Source: Rugosimonospora africana (lineage in GTDB: Bacteria; Actinomycetota; Actinomycetes; Mycobacteriales; Micromonosporaceae). Taken from it: a DNA stretch of 64,000 nt. Where the stretch lies: NCBI RefSeq assembly GCF_016862975.1, contig NZ_BONZ01000045.1, positions 62,001-126,000 of the forward strand. Direction: 5' to 3'. This document shows, in pieces, positions 17,428-26,523 of this stretch. Below the pieces are notes generated by a model. It was given only the letters and a program-made list of their open reading frames with translations, ran no database searches and was not told the DNA's origin. Position 1 is the first letter of the stretch; each line of letters starts with the position of its first letter. The translations under genes were made by a program, and so were the position numbers.

Positions 17428-18359
17428 CGGCGATCGACGCACGGCGGTCGGTCCCCGCCGGAACGGCGGGACCGGCACGCAAGCCACGGTGGACCCGGGA
17501 CGGCTTCGAGACCCGGTTCTTCGGGATCGCGCGCTGGGTCGTCATCGGGGCGCTGCTGATCGTGACGGCCTTCCCGTTCTACTACATGGCGCTGCTGTCC
17601 ATCCGCGACCTGGGCTCGGTGCTCAACAACCCCGGCGCACTGTGGACGGATGTGAGGCACCTGAACCTGAGCGCGTACAAGCGGGTGCTGGTGTCGGTCT
17701 CCTCCGGCGGCGAGGGTTTCCTCGGCTTCATGCGCAACAGCGCCGTGCTGTCCTTTGGTACGGTCGCGCTGACCCTGCTGGTCTCGATTCCCGGGTCCTA
17801 CGCCATCAGCCGGCTCCGGTTCTTCGGCCGCAGGCACATCAGCGTGCTGTTCCTGGCCGTGTACCTGTTCCCGAGCATCATCCTGGCCGTGCCGCTGTTC
17901 GTGTTCTTCACTCGGGTGAACATGCGCGGCTCGCTGGTCGCGGTGCTTCTGGTGTACGTGTCGCAGACCGTCGCGGTGTCCATCTACATGCTGCGCAACT
18001 ACTTCGACACGATCCCGGTGAGCCTGGAGGAGGCGGCCGCCCTGGACGGGTGCGGCCGGCTGGGCACGATGTGGCGGATCAGCCTGCCGTTGGCGATGCC
18101 GGCGATCCTGGCCAATGCCCTGTTCATCTTCATGGTGGCCTGGAACGAGTTCCTCTTCGCGCTGCTCTTCCTCGCCGATGACCGCAGCCGCTGGACGGTC
18201 TCCCTCGGCCTGTCCGAGCTGACCGGCAACAGCATCGAGATTCCCACCACGGTACTGATGGCCGCCTCGGTGGTCACCACGATCCCGATCATCGTGCTCT
18301 TCTTCGCCAGTGAGCGTCTGCTGGCCGGCGGGCTCACCGCCGGCGCCGAGAAGGGCTGA
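17424..18359 (+). CDS. Sugar ABC transporter permease 2 (MalG type)
   Basis: 311 residues with ATGA overlap to permease 1. It has six membrane segments and an EAA loop (SLEEAAALDGCGRLGTMWRI). The pattern AWNEFLFALLFL near the end is typical of MalG/CarbD-like permeases. Confidence 0.93.
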   Translation: MTAIDARRSVPAGTAGPARKPRWTRDGFETRFFGIARWVVIGALLIVTAFPFYYMALLSIRDLGSVLNNPGALWTDVRHLNLSAYKRVLVSVSSGGEGFLGFMRNSAVLSFGTVALTLLVSIPGSYAISRLRFFGRRHISVLFLAVYLFPSIILAVPLFVFFTRVNMRGSLVAVLLVYVSQTVAVSIYMLRNYFDTIPVSLEEAAALDGCGRLGTMWRISLPLAMPAILANALFIFMVAWNEFLFALLFLADDRSRWTVSLGLSELTGNSIEIPTTVLMAASVVTTIPIIVLFFASERLLAGGLTAGAEKG

Positions 18360-18467
18360 TAGCAAAGCGAGCGGACGACCGGTTTGTGGCCAGTGGCATG
18401 TCCGGCGATGCGGCGACGGCCGGCCGGGTGGGTACGACACAGGAAAACTTCAGAAGGGCAGCTGTAG

Positions 18468-19628
18468 GTGCGTATTGAACGCGTGACCCCGATTTTTATC
18501 GACCGCTATCTGTTTGTTGAGGTAGCGACCGACACCGGGCTTGTCGGGTTGGGTGAATCCGGTGCGTGGGGTCTGCAGGAGGGGACGGCGGCCACCATCG
18601 AGCGGTTCGCCGAGTACCTGGTCGGGCAGGACCCGCTGAAGATAGAGCACCACTGGCAGTACCTGTACCGCTGGACACACTTCCGGGGCTCGGTGGTGAT
18701 GGGCGCTATCAGCGCCATCGACATCGCCCTCTGGGACATCGCCGGAAAGCACTTCGATGCGCCGGTCCACGCGCTGCTGGGCGGCAAGGTCCGCCATCGC
18801 GCGCGGGTCTACTCGCACGTCTTTGGCCAGACCACCGACGAGCTGTGCGAGGGCGTTGCCGACGCCCGGCGGCAGGGGTTCACCGCAGTCGGCCACCTGA
18901 CGCCGTTTTTGGACTCCCCGAGGGAGGAGCCCTACTTCGAGACCCACGCCCAGAAGATAGGTCGCGCGGTGACCGCGGTCGCGCGCTACCGCGAGGCCGC
19001 CGGAGACGCCGTCGACCTGTGCATCGAGATCCACCGGCGGCTCGCCCCGTTCGAGGCGGTCCAGCTCGGCCTGGGCATCCAGCAGTACACGCCGCTGTTC
19101 CTCGAGGATCCGGTGCTGCCGGACAACGTCGACGAGATGGCGTACGTGGCGTCGAAGATCAATATCCCGATCGCCACAGGCGAGCGGTACACCTCCCTGT
19201 GGGACTTCCAGATGCTGCTCACCCGCGGCGGGGCGCAGATCGTGCGACCGGACGTCTGCCTGGTCGGCGGGATCACCGGCGCCCGTAAGGTCGCCGCGCT
19301 GGCCGAGGCGTCGCACGTCGGCGTCGTACCGCACAACCCGCTCAGCCCGGTCTCGACGGCGGCCTGCCTGCAGATCGCCGCGACCGCACCCAACTTCGTG
19401 CTGCAGGAGTTCCCGAACGAGTCGTGGGGCGACGGCGACGTCATGCGTCCCGAACCCGACCAGCTCGTCTCAGGCGCCGCGCAGCACGACGGGGAAGGCT
19501 TCGTGCCGATCAGCGACGAGCCGGGCATCGGCGTCGCGCTGCGGCCCGACGCGACAGAGAGGTTCCCCTACGCCAAACGGCACATCCTCACCCGGCTGCA
19601 TGTCGATGGCTCCGTTGTCGACCAGTAA
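18468..19628 (+). CDS. Enolase-superfamily sugar-acid dehydratase (galactonate/mannonate dehydratase-like)
   Basis: 386 residues from a GTG, 108 bp after permease 2. Residues 1-125 form the capping domain and the rest the barrel. Metal ligands and base are seen in CIEIHRRL (Glu and His at the end of a strand), FLEDPV, IATGERYTS and VVPHNPLSPVST, the order found in DgoD/RspA/ManD-type dehydratases. The first ligand is Glu in ExH, where DgoD has Asp. It should dehydrate an aldonic or uronic acid imported by the adjacent transporter to a 2-keto-3-deoxy acid. The substrate is not determined. Confidence 0.88.
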   Translation: MRIERVTPIFIDRYLFVEVATDTGLVGLGESGAWGLQEGTAATIERFAEYLVGQDPLKIEHHWQYLYRWTHFRGSVVMGAISAIDIALWDIAGKHFDAPVHALLGGKVRHRARVYSHVFGQTTDELCEGVADARRQGFTAVGHLTPFLDSPREEPYFETHAQKIGRAVTAVARYREAAGDAVDLCIEIHRRLAPFEAVQLGLGIQQYTPLFLEDPVLPDNVDEMAYVASKINIPIATGERYTSLWDFQMLLTRGGAQIVRPDVCLVGGITGARKVAALAEASHVGVVPHNPLSPVSTAACLQIAATAPNFVLQEFPNESWGDGDVMRPEPDQLVSGAAQHDGEGFVPISDEPGIGVALRPDATERFPYAKRHILTRLHVDGSVVDQ

Positions 19629-19722
19629 CCTTACGGCGCAGGCGAGCCAAGGGCGGTGACCGATGTGTGCGCAACAGTATGATGGCGGAGCCGTTCGGCC
19701 CGGAAGGCGAGGATGAACTCCG

Positions 19723-20724
19723 GTGGCAAAGATTTCGGATGTGGCGCGGCTTGCCGGAGTGTCCCCGCAGACCGTCTCCCGGACCATCAACTACCCGGAC
19801 CTGGTCCGGCCGCAGACCCGCGCGACGGTGCAGGCCGCAATCCGACAGCTGAACTACCACCCCAACAACGCCGCCCGTACCCTGGCCACCCGCCGGAGCA
19901 ACACGATCGGTCTGATCAGCACCGGCGTGTCCGCACACACCATCTCCAAGCGGATGCGTGCCGTCGACGAGGCCGCGCGCGACGCCGGCTATCAAGTCAG
20001 CATCGCGAATCTGGACTCAGCCGACCGCGGCCAGCTGTTGGCGGCCCTCGACGTGCTGCTGCGGCAGCAGATCGAGGGACTGGTCCTGATCGCGGCCGAC
20101 CACGACGCACTGGACGCCATCCAGTCGATCGAGCTGGATGTGCCTCTGGTGACCGCCGAGAGCAGCGGCCGGCCCGATCTGCACAGCGTTTCGATCGACC
20201 AGTTCCTCGGCGCCCGGCTTGCGGTGCGCCACCTGGTCGAGTTGGGACACCGCGAGATCCTGCACTTGTCCGGGCCGCTGCGCCACCTGGACGCGGCCGA
20301 GCGGCTACGGGGATGGCAGGCCGAGCTGACACACCACGGGCTGACGGTGCGCGATCCGCTGATCGGCGACTGGCGAGCCGATAGCGGATACACGGCCGGT
20401 GTCCAACTGGCCGGCTCGCTCGACGGCACGGCGGTCTTCGCCGGGAACGACGAAATGGCCCTCGGTCTGCTGCACGCCTTGCGGGACAGCGGGGTCCGGG
20501 TTCCCGAGGACATCAGCGTCGTCGGATTCGACGATCTGCCGGGGGCGGCACATTACCTTCCGCCACTGACGACGATCCGGCAGGACTTCGACGAGCTTGC
20601 CCGGGGCATCATCGCCACCCTAATGGCCATGCTCGACGGCACCGAGGTGGCCACACCACTGCACACCGAGCCCGAGCTGGTGGTCCGGGAGTCGACCAGG
20701 CGGCTGGAGCCGTCTGGTTCCTGA
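19723..20724 (+). CDS. LacI-family regulator of the sugar-acid operon
   Basis: 333 residues from GTG. The HTH is ISDVARLAGVSPQTVSRTIN, followed by the hinge (NNAARTLATRR) and a periplasmic-binding-like effector domain (SVVGFDDLPGAAHYLPPLTTI). It lies 94 bp after the dehydratase on the same strand. It most likely binds the twin operators at 14884-14923 and is released by the sugar acid or its product. No copy of that operator is visible directly before this gene, so autoregulation would be through the operon promoter. Confidence 0.9.
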   Translation: MAKISDVARLAGVSPQTVSRTINYPDLVRPQTRATVQAAIRQLNYHPNNAARTLATRRSNTIGLISTGVSAHTISKRMRAVDEAARDAGYQVSIANLDSADRGQLLAALDVLLRQQIEGLVLIAADHDALDAIQSIELDVPLVTAESSGRPDLHSVSIDQFLGARLAVRHLVELGHREILHLSGPLRHLDAAERLRGWQAELTHHGLTVRDPLIGDWRADSGYTAGVQLAGSLDGTAVFAGNDEMALGLLHALRDSGVRVPEDISVVGFDDLPGAAHYLPPLTTIRQDFDELARGIIATLMAMLDGTEVATPLHTEPELVVRESTRRLEPSGS

Positions 20725-20766
20725 GCCCGGCAGGAGCACCTCAGGCCGGTGCTGACACGATCTGAG

Positions 20767-22560
20767 TCACGGGACAGCGATCAGCGCCAAGCTGAACACG
20801 CCGCCAGCGCTCACTGCCCTGATCCCGCCGACGCCGTGCGGAACCGCACACTGCTCATAGGTGTTGTCACCCCAGGCATGCAGGACTCCGTCGTGGCTCA
20901 GCGCCAGACAGTGGGACTCTCCGGCGGACAGGGCGAGTGCGCCTTCCAGCCGGCGCGTGTCAAGCCCCGTCGGCGCTCGGCCCCAGGTGACGATCCGCCC
21001 ATCGACGCGAAGAGCCATGCTGTACGAACCGCCCGCCGCGAGGGCCGCCACATTCGTGGCCGTCGCCGGCACGCTTGACTGCCCGTACTCGTCACTGCCC
21101 CACGCGCTCACCGTAGCGTCTCCGTGCAGGGCCAGGCAGTGCGCCTCGCCGGCCGCGATCGCCACCACGTCTGCCAGTCCCCGGGGTACCCGAGCCTGCC
21201 CGTGGTGGTTGTCGCCCCAGGCGGTGACTGTCCCATCCTTCAGGAGCGCCAAGCTGTGCCAGCCGCCCGCCGCGATGTCGATCGGCTCGCTGGCGGTCTT
21301 CGGCGGTTTCGCTTGGCGACCGTTGTTGTTTCCCCAGCCCACTATCGAGCCGTCACCGCAGATGGCGAGACTGTGCGCGCCACCGGCGGCGATCGCTCGC
21401 ACATCGCTCAGCCGACGCAGTGGAGCTCGAGCCTGCCCGAAGGTGTTCTCCCCCCAGCAGTGCACAGTCCCGTCCACCGTCAGGGCTAGCGCGTGCCGCC
21501 CTCCGGCGGAGATCGCCGTCACCCCGAGCAGTCCGGCCGGCACGACCAGCCTGCCGAACTCCAGACCCGTGGCGAGCGCGCGGGCCACGCTCGGATTGCG
21601 CCCTCCCCATCCGATCACCGTCCCCGGCGGCGCCAGTCGCGGCCCGGGTGTCCTGTGTTGCTGCCGGGGCCTGCGCGCGACCGGTGGCGAGTCGGCGACC
21701 TGTCGTTCGTCGACCGTGGCGGCGGGCTTCGGCCCAGTCTCGGGAATGGGATTCGCCGGGGGCGGCGACGTGGGCCGAGGCCGGGAATGGGCCAGCCAGA
21801 TTCTTCCTTCAGCCCCGTAGCTCCACCGTTGCGGCGTCTGCTTCACGCCGTGCCGTCGAACGAACTGGCAGGCGTGGAGGAAGGCATCTTCGACGGAGAT
21901 GCGCCCGAGGTGGTAGGTGTCGGCCTGTCCGGACCTGAGCCCGTCGATCAATCCGGCGGTGAACACCGACCCGGTAATCGCGGCGCCGGGCACAGCGTGG
22001 CCTTCGAACGAGTACTCGGTCGCCCGTGAGGCGGTCAGGACGATCCGGCCGCGCCCGTGCCCCGATAGTTCTTCCAGGTCGCGGGAGAGGTCGTCGGCAC
22101 CGCCCTTGGCCCACGACGCGAAAGCCCCGCTGAAACAGCAGTCGAGGATGACGACCTGTTGCGTCGCGTCGCACTCCTCCAGCCGGTCCTGCAGCCAGGA
22201 GGCTTCGACTCCGGTCGCCGCAAGCCGGGACTGGGAGGTGTCGGCCGCCACGAAGTACAGCCGACCTCGCGCGTCGCGGACTCCGTGGCCGGACAGGTAC
22301 ACGACGAGCAGGTCTCCGACCGCGCTCTGGGCGAGGTATTCGTCGACGGCCACCTTCATCTGTGGACCGGTCGGGTCGATGAGTGAGGTCACGTGGAAGT
22401 CGCCGATGGCCGGATCGGCGAGCACCGCGGCAAAGTCCGCCGCGTCGGCTGCGGGGGCCCGCAGCCGACGGAACGCCGGGTCGTTGTACGTCGATGTCGC
22501 GACGACCAGAGCGGTGCGCGATCGGCGCCGGATGTCAAACGTGAGCGCTGTGGCGGGCAA
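20767..22560 (-). CDS. Caspase-like (C14) protease fused to a seven-repeat RCC1 propeller
   Basis: 597 residues from a TTG at 22560 with GAGG 7 nt upstream; the start overlaps the EACC1-like gene by 26 bp. Residues ~15-255 are a caspase/metacaspase domain with catalytic His92 in YLSGHGVRD and Cys142 in LDCCFSGAF. A Pro-rich linker (~258-312) follows. Residues ~313-597 hold seven RCC1/BLIP-II-type repeats of ~37 residues (GTVxxWGxNxxGQxxxP ... xxIAAGxxHSLAL), enough for a closed seven-bladed propeller. There is no signal peptide, so it acts in the cytosol. Third gene of an overlapping operon with EACC1-like and membrane proteins. Likely a propeller-gated death or conflict effector; that role is inference. 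Confidence 0.9.
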   Translation of the reverse strand: MPATALTFDIRRRSRTALVVATSTYNDPAFRRLRAPAADAADFAAVLADPAIGDFHVTSLIDPTGPQMKVAVDEYLAQSAVGDLLVVYLSGHGVRDARGRLYFVAADTSQSRLAATGVEASWLQDRLEECDATQQVVILDCCFSGAFASWAKGGADDLSRDLEELSGHGRGRIVLTASRATEYSFEGHAVPGAAITGSVFTAGLIDGLRSGQADTYHLGRISVEDAFLHACQFVRRHGVKQTPQRWSYGAEGRIWLAHSRPRPTSPPPANPIPETGPKPAATVDERQVADSPPVARRPRQQHRTPGPRLAPPGTVIGWGGRNPSVARALATGLEFGRLVVPAGLLGVTAISAGGRHALALTVDGTVHCWGENTFGQARAPLRRLSDVRAIAAGGAHSLAICGDGSIVGWGNNNGRQAKPPKTASEPIDIAAGGWHSLALLKDGTVTAWGDNHHGQARVPRGLADVVAIAAGEAHCLALHGDATVSAWGSDEYGQSSVPATATNVAALAAGGSYSMALRVDGRIVTWGRAPTGLDTRRLEGALALSAGESHCLALSHDGVLHAWGDNTYEQCAVPHGVGGIRAVSAGGVFSLALIAVP

Positions 22561-22897
22561 GGAACGCCTCGATGATGCGGGTCTGCTCGTCGGCTGTGAT
22601 GTTGGTCAGGACGAGGACATCGCCGTCGACTTTGACTTTGACGCAACGCCGGGTACGTATCGCCCATCGCAGCACGGTCGCGACCACCGCCGCGAGCCCG
22701 TCCACGGTCAGGTTCTGTACCGTCAGCCAACGTGTGAGGGAACCGGATGCCTTCGACCCGTCGTGCGCCTCGGTGTCTTCGACAAGCCGAAGATCGAGGT
22801 CGAGGGCGCGCAGTTCGTTGTGAAGGTCCCAGGTCGCCGCGGCAGAGTCGGTGCGGTGCGCGTCGTCGAGCTGTAGGACGGCCTGCACCCCACTCAC
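22535..22897 (-). CDS. EACC1-like small effector-associated protein
   Basis: 120 residues from a GTG overlapping the upstream stop (GTGA). The order is a short beta/alpha start with AATWDLHNELRALDLDLRLVED, a middle LTVQNLTVDGLAAVVATVLRWAIR, and a final pair of strands (CVKVKVDGDVLVLTNITADE) plus helix. This matches the effector-associated constant component (EACC1) fold reported in actinobacterial NTP-dependent conflict systems, where it accompanies caspase, trypsin or other effectors. It overlaps the caspase gene, so the two are made together and probably interact. The family call rests on pattern memory and should be tested by profile search. Confidence 0.75.
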   Translation of the reverse strand: MSGVQAVLQLDDAHRTDSAAATWDLHNELRALDLDLRLVEDTEAHDGSKASGSLTRWLTVQNLTVDGLAAVVATVLRWAIRTRRCVKVKVDGDVLVLTNITADEQTRIIEAFLARHSAHV

Positions 22898-24420
22898 CCG
22901 AGCTCACCGCCCAAGGGGGCAGCGGCCGAACGGTTGTCCGCGGCGCTGGCGACCGGGGACCTCGGTGCCGGTACCGTGGCATCCCCAGCGCCGCGTCGCG
23001 CGGCAAGCGGCGCCAGCCGGTCGATCTCGTCCTCCCCCGCCTGGAGGCTTCTGCGCCGAAGACCCCACACGATGACCGCTACGGCGACCAGTGTGGTGCA
23101 GCCGATCGTCAGCCAGCCGATGTGGTAGGGACCGTAGCCCGCCGCGCCGAGAATTCCGAAGCCCCAACCACCGATCAACGCCAACACGATGGTGATCGCC
23201 AACGTGGGCCCGGTGAAGTTCACGATGGCGGCGGACAGGATGCTCGGCTGTACGGCCGACAACGCTGTCCAGGCGAGGGTCAGCAGCACGTACGACGCCG
23301 CCGCACAGCCGAGCAGCAGCCCAACGTCCGCGAGCGATCCGGTCTTGACGTAGTCGACGTGGGCGTGTGTGAACGACAGCATCAGCACCGCCGCGACCAG
23401 CAGGCTCACCGCCGGGATGGCGATGACTCTGGTGGCGCTCCACGCCGCGCTGCGCAGCAGGACGGCAGCCCGCACAACGATCGTGACCATCGCCGCGAGC
23501 CATGACAGCAGCCAATTGGCCACGGCGACCAGGATCCCGAGGATTCGGTAGTACAGCAGACCGATGAGAACATCCAGGACCGCGAGCACGAACTGAACCA
23601 TCACTCCGAAGACGCCCTCGATGATCCGATCCACGGCCTGCGGCCCCCGAGCGGCGGATGCCGGGTCCGCACCCCACCGAGCGAGTCTCCGCGGTCGTGA
23701 CGGCGGTTTGATCAGCCGCAGTCCACGATCGCGCCAAGCGTCTGTGCCGAGCCCGGCGGCGAAGCCCGCCCATGCCACCACCGTCACCCCGAGCATGACG
23801 CGCACGCTCCAGATCAACGGAGCGCGCAGAGCGGCGGGTAGATGGGTGGCAGGGTCAGAACCAGGAGGCCCGGTGAGCAGCCACAGCAGGGCGGTTACCG
23901 CCGCGATGGCAAGACCGGCGGCGACGAACGCGGCCCCGGCGACGCCACCGGACGAGTCTGCCCGCTTGTTCAGGTCCGCCGCCGATCGACTCAGCCGCAC
24001 CGCCCAGCCGATCGCGATAGCGAAGACAATGACCGTCGCTACGATTTGGAACGCTTTATGGTGAGGCCGATCGAGAACCGGCGCGAGTGCGCAGGCAATG
24101 ATCCATCCGGCCAGGATGGAGCGTCCGGCAACGGGGAACGTTCGTAGCGGCAGGACCACGATCCCGGCCCCTGCCAGTGCGAGTACGACGAACGTGGGAA
24201 CAATGTTATTGAGTGCGGGCGCCGCGAAGAAAGCGGCCCAGATCAGCGCGCACGCGAGCACGCCGAGCACGTAGCGTGTGCGTGGAGGTATTTCCTTGAA
24301 GACGAGCAGCGCGCCGTGGTCACGGCACAGCACGTCGACCGGCTTGGGATCGCAATCGGCCAGGCCACATCCCTCGACGGTGCCACTGGGATTGAATATT
24401 GCGAGGCGTATCGTCGTCAT
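22894..24420 (-). CDS. Polytopic membrane protein of the caspase operon
   Basis: 508 residues from ATG with GGAGAA 8 nt upstream. A ~45-residue cytosolic head contains a C-x4-C-x7-C-x2-H arrangement (CGLADC ... LCRDHG) that could bind zinc. About ten to eleven hydrophobic segments follow, in two blocks split by a basic loop (RLIKPPSRPRRLARWG). The tail is a ~60-residue disordered cytosolic stretch. No transporter family is recognised. As first gene of the operon it could be the membrane sensor, or a pore that is opened or cleaved by the caspase; both are inference. Confidence 0.8.
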   Translation of the reverse strand: MTTIRLAIFNPSGTVEGCGLADCDPKPVDVLCRDHGALLVFKEIPPRTRYVLGVLACALIWAAFFAAPALNNIVPTFVVLALAGAGIVVLPLRTFPVAGRSILAGWIIACALAPVLDRPHHKAFQIVATVIVFAIAIGWAVRLSRSAADLNKRADSSGGVAGAAFVAAGLAIAAVTALLWLLTGPPGSDPATHLPAALRAPLIWSVRVMLGVTVVAWAGFAAGLGTDAWRDRGLRLIKPPSRPRRLARWGADPASAARGPQAVDRIIEGVFGVMVQFVLAVLDVLIGLLYYRILGILVAVANWLLSWLAAMVTIVVRAAVLLRSAAWSATRVIAIPAVSLLVAAVLMLSFTHAHVDYVKTGSLADVGLLLGCAAASYVLLTLAWTALSAVQPSILSAAIVNFTGPTLAITIVLALIGGWGFGILGAAGYGPYHIGWLTIGCTTLVAVAVIVWGLRRRSLQAGEDEIDRLAPLAARRGAGDATVPAPRSPVASAADNRSAAAPLGGELG

Positions 24421-24936
24421 CGACTTCTCCCACTGATTGACAATGGTCGTTCCAACCCCGTACGCACCAGCGTCACAGTGACGCGATCGGCGAGCTACAT
24501 CCGACCCGGCAAATCAGCTGGGACAAAGATGCAATGCGTTCGCCCCACGTGTCAGCTCGTGCGACATCATCGGGCCAACCTCTAACGGCGTTGGGTTGAG
24601 CAAGCCAGGTCCGATCCGGTGTAGACGACCGAATTCTTGGTCGGCGCTACATCATCCAGTTCGCCCGGCGTCCTCCATGCCGGTAGCCCGGCCCGATGTG
24701 CCGCGACCGCATGCCGCGTTATCCGCTCGTACCACCGCCGAAGCGAGGCAACGGCCGGCGGCGCCCCCTCGAACACCGCCGACCGTTTGGCCCGGCCGGT
24801 CAATCGCTGCATGGTGTACTCCGACGGTTAGGTACGTGCCGCCGAGGGTAGGGCCGACAGTCCGACGCACGGAGATCGATTGCGAACGACAATTCGCGCT
24901 GCAAGATCTGGCCTGAATCTCGGTAGAATGCGAAGG
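24421..24936. other. Divergent intergenic region of the conflict locus
   Basis: 516 bp between the start of the caspase operon and the divergent HTH gene. A reverse frame at 24582-24812 has protein-like composition (SLRRWYERITRHAVAAHRAG) but no start site and may be a remnant. No insertion-sequence ends or tRNA were recognised. Confidence 0.5.
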
Positions 24937-24939
24937 GTG
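24924..24939 (+). promoter_or_regulatory. Leaderless promoter box of the HTH/helical-repeat gene
   Basis: TAGAAT (24924-24929) followed by 7 bp and GTG (24937) is the standard leaderless arrangement. It decides the start against the ATGs at 24880 and 24928. Confidence 0.5.
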
Positions 24940-26424
24940 ACGGGCGAACCGTCCTGGCCGACTGGCCCCATACTGACCGGCCGGCTGTTGCGCGCCAGCC
25001 GGGTGCATGACCCCGCCCACCAGTTCGCCAACGCCAAGGCGTTCGCGGCGACATTTCCCGGCGGCTATTGGTGCCGTGCCGCCGGCGAATCGCAGATCTC
25101 CCGTTGGGAGACCGGAGTTCAACAGGCGCCGCTGGCCGCCGTCCGGCGCTACGAACAACTGCTGAATCTGCACCCCGGACAGCTGACCGGACCGCTGCAG
25201 GCCCTCGGGCGCTACCGGAGTTCCGGACGCGGTAGCAGGCCGGCCCTGCCCGGCGGTCCCGCGGCCGACCCGGAGGCTGTCCGAGGGCGCCTCGGAGACC
25301 TGCTCGACCTGATCGACTGCGACGGCGACTTGGTCGGCAGCGACTGGGACGAGCTGACCACACTACTGGCCCACGATCCAGTGTGGACGATCGCGCCCCG
25401 CAGGCTCTGGCAGCGCACCGCCGAACGACTGGTCACAGAAATGATCATCTCCGACGGGTTGGCCTGGCAGCAGCGTTTCGAGGCGCTCAACCGGCTGATG
25501 CACCACCGCGACGGGCAGCATGCCGCGATCGCGGCCTGTGCCGACCTCGCCGCCGATCCCGCCAATCGAGTGATGATCGAGGTGGTCAGCATGTTCGACG
25601 CGACCGCCGCACCGGAAGCCGCCACACAGGTGCTCCGGCAGCTGCACCGTCCCACCAACGACGGCGCGCTCTACGGGGCCCTGCTGGCGTGCATCCGAAA
25701 GATTCAGCACCGCCACTTCACCGGTGACCAGTCGCTCCGGCTGTCTGAAGCGGTGCGCGCACTGGCGCGAGACACGGGCGGACCGGCCGACATCCGCGCA
25801 CTCGGCGCGCGCGTGCTGGACAGGCTGTCCGGCAGCAGACCCGTACCGATCGCCCCGCGGATGTCCACCCAGCTCGACCGACGCGTGGCGGGTGCGATCG
25901 GGGGCACCAGCGACGAGGTGTTCTGCGCGATGGTCGCCGAGATGTTCAACAGCCCATTCCCGGACGTACGGCTGTACAGCGCGATGTACCTGGCTGCCAG
26001 CCCGTTCCGGGAACCCATCGCGAGGGAGACATTGGCGGCCACGATGGCGTCCGTGACCACTGATCCGGCCACCTCTGTCGCCGGACTTGAGGCGCTGCAG
26101 GTGATTGGTGGCGCCGCGGAGCGCACTCGGGTCGAACGGCTGCTGCTGGCACCCGGGATACCGGCCGCGGTCACGGCCAACATCGCCCGCACCTTGGCGC
26201 ACATCGGTGGGCGCAGCGGCACCCCGTTCTGGCGGGCCGCCGTACACACTCACGCCGGGCGGGAGGACGTACTGGTTCCTCTCGTGTACGCACTCGGCAT
26301 CACCGGGGAAGACGATGTGCTGCGCGCTGTGCGCACCGACGTGGCTCTGCGGCACGACGCGCGGCAAGCGGCGGCGTGGTGGCTCGGCCTGCCCCGGCAG
26401 GCTCGCACCCGGGCACGCGCATAA
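24937..26424 (+). CDS. XRE-type HTH protein with HEAT-like helical repeats
   Basis: 495 residues from the GTG at 24937. Residues ~1-85 include an HTH with SQISRWETGVQQAPLAAVRR, preceded by an insert-rich start. A polar linker follows, and from ~95 the protein is wholly alpha-helical with repeated pairs such as AERLVTEMIIS, VFCAMVAEMFNSPFPDVRLYSAMYLAA and GIPAAVTANIARTLAHIGG, resembling HEAT/armadillo repeats. It is divergent from the caspase operon and separated by 516 bp, so it may be its regulator or a peptide/ligand sensor. No ATPase motif is present, unlike STAND proteins. Confidence 0.75.
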   Translation: MTGEPSWPTGPILTGRLLRASRVHDPAHQFANAKAFAATFPGGYWCRAAGESQISRWETGVQQAPLAAVRRYEQLLNLHPGQLTGPLQALGRYRSSGRGSRPALPGGPAADPEAVRGRLGDLLDLIDCDGDLVGSDWDELTTLLAHDPVWTIAPRRLWQRTAERLVTEMIISDGLAWQQRFEALNRLMHHRDGQHAAIAACADLAADPANRVMIEVVSMFDATAAPEAATQVLRQLHRPTNDGALYGALLACIRKIQHRHFTGDQSLRLSEAVRALARDTGGPADIRALGARVLDRLSGSRPVPIAPRMSTQLDRRVAGAIGGTSDEVFCAMVAEMFNSPFPDVRLYSAMYLAASPFREPIARETLAATMASVTTDPATSVAGLEALQVIGGAAERTRVERLLLAPGIPAAVTANIARTLAHIGGRSGTPFWRAAVHTHAGREDVLVPLVYALGITGEDDVLRAVRTDVALRHDARQAAAWWLGLPRQARTRARA

Positions 26425-26523
26425 CCTCTTCCGGCCGGCACTACGGACACGTCCTGATCAGCGTCCGCGACTCCCCCGAGTCACCTCCGGTCGCCTGCTG
26501 GCGCCCCGGCGCACGCGCGATGG

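Noticed and set aside
14999-18359. Search for a dedicated ATPase gene in the sugar-acid ABC operon
   Set aside because: None is present; a shared MsiK-like ATPase elsewhere is the usual actinomycete solution.
20767-22560. RCC1 half considered as a secreted BLIP-like inhibitor
   Set aside because: It is in one frame with a caspase domain and has no signal peptide.
24582-24812. 76-codon reverse frame in the caspase-locus intergenic region
   Set aside because: Protein-like for a short stretch, but no start signal and no recognised family. Mentioned only as a possible remnant.
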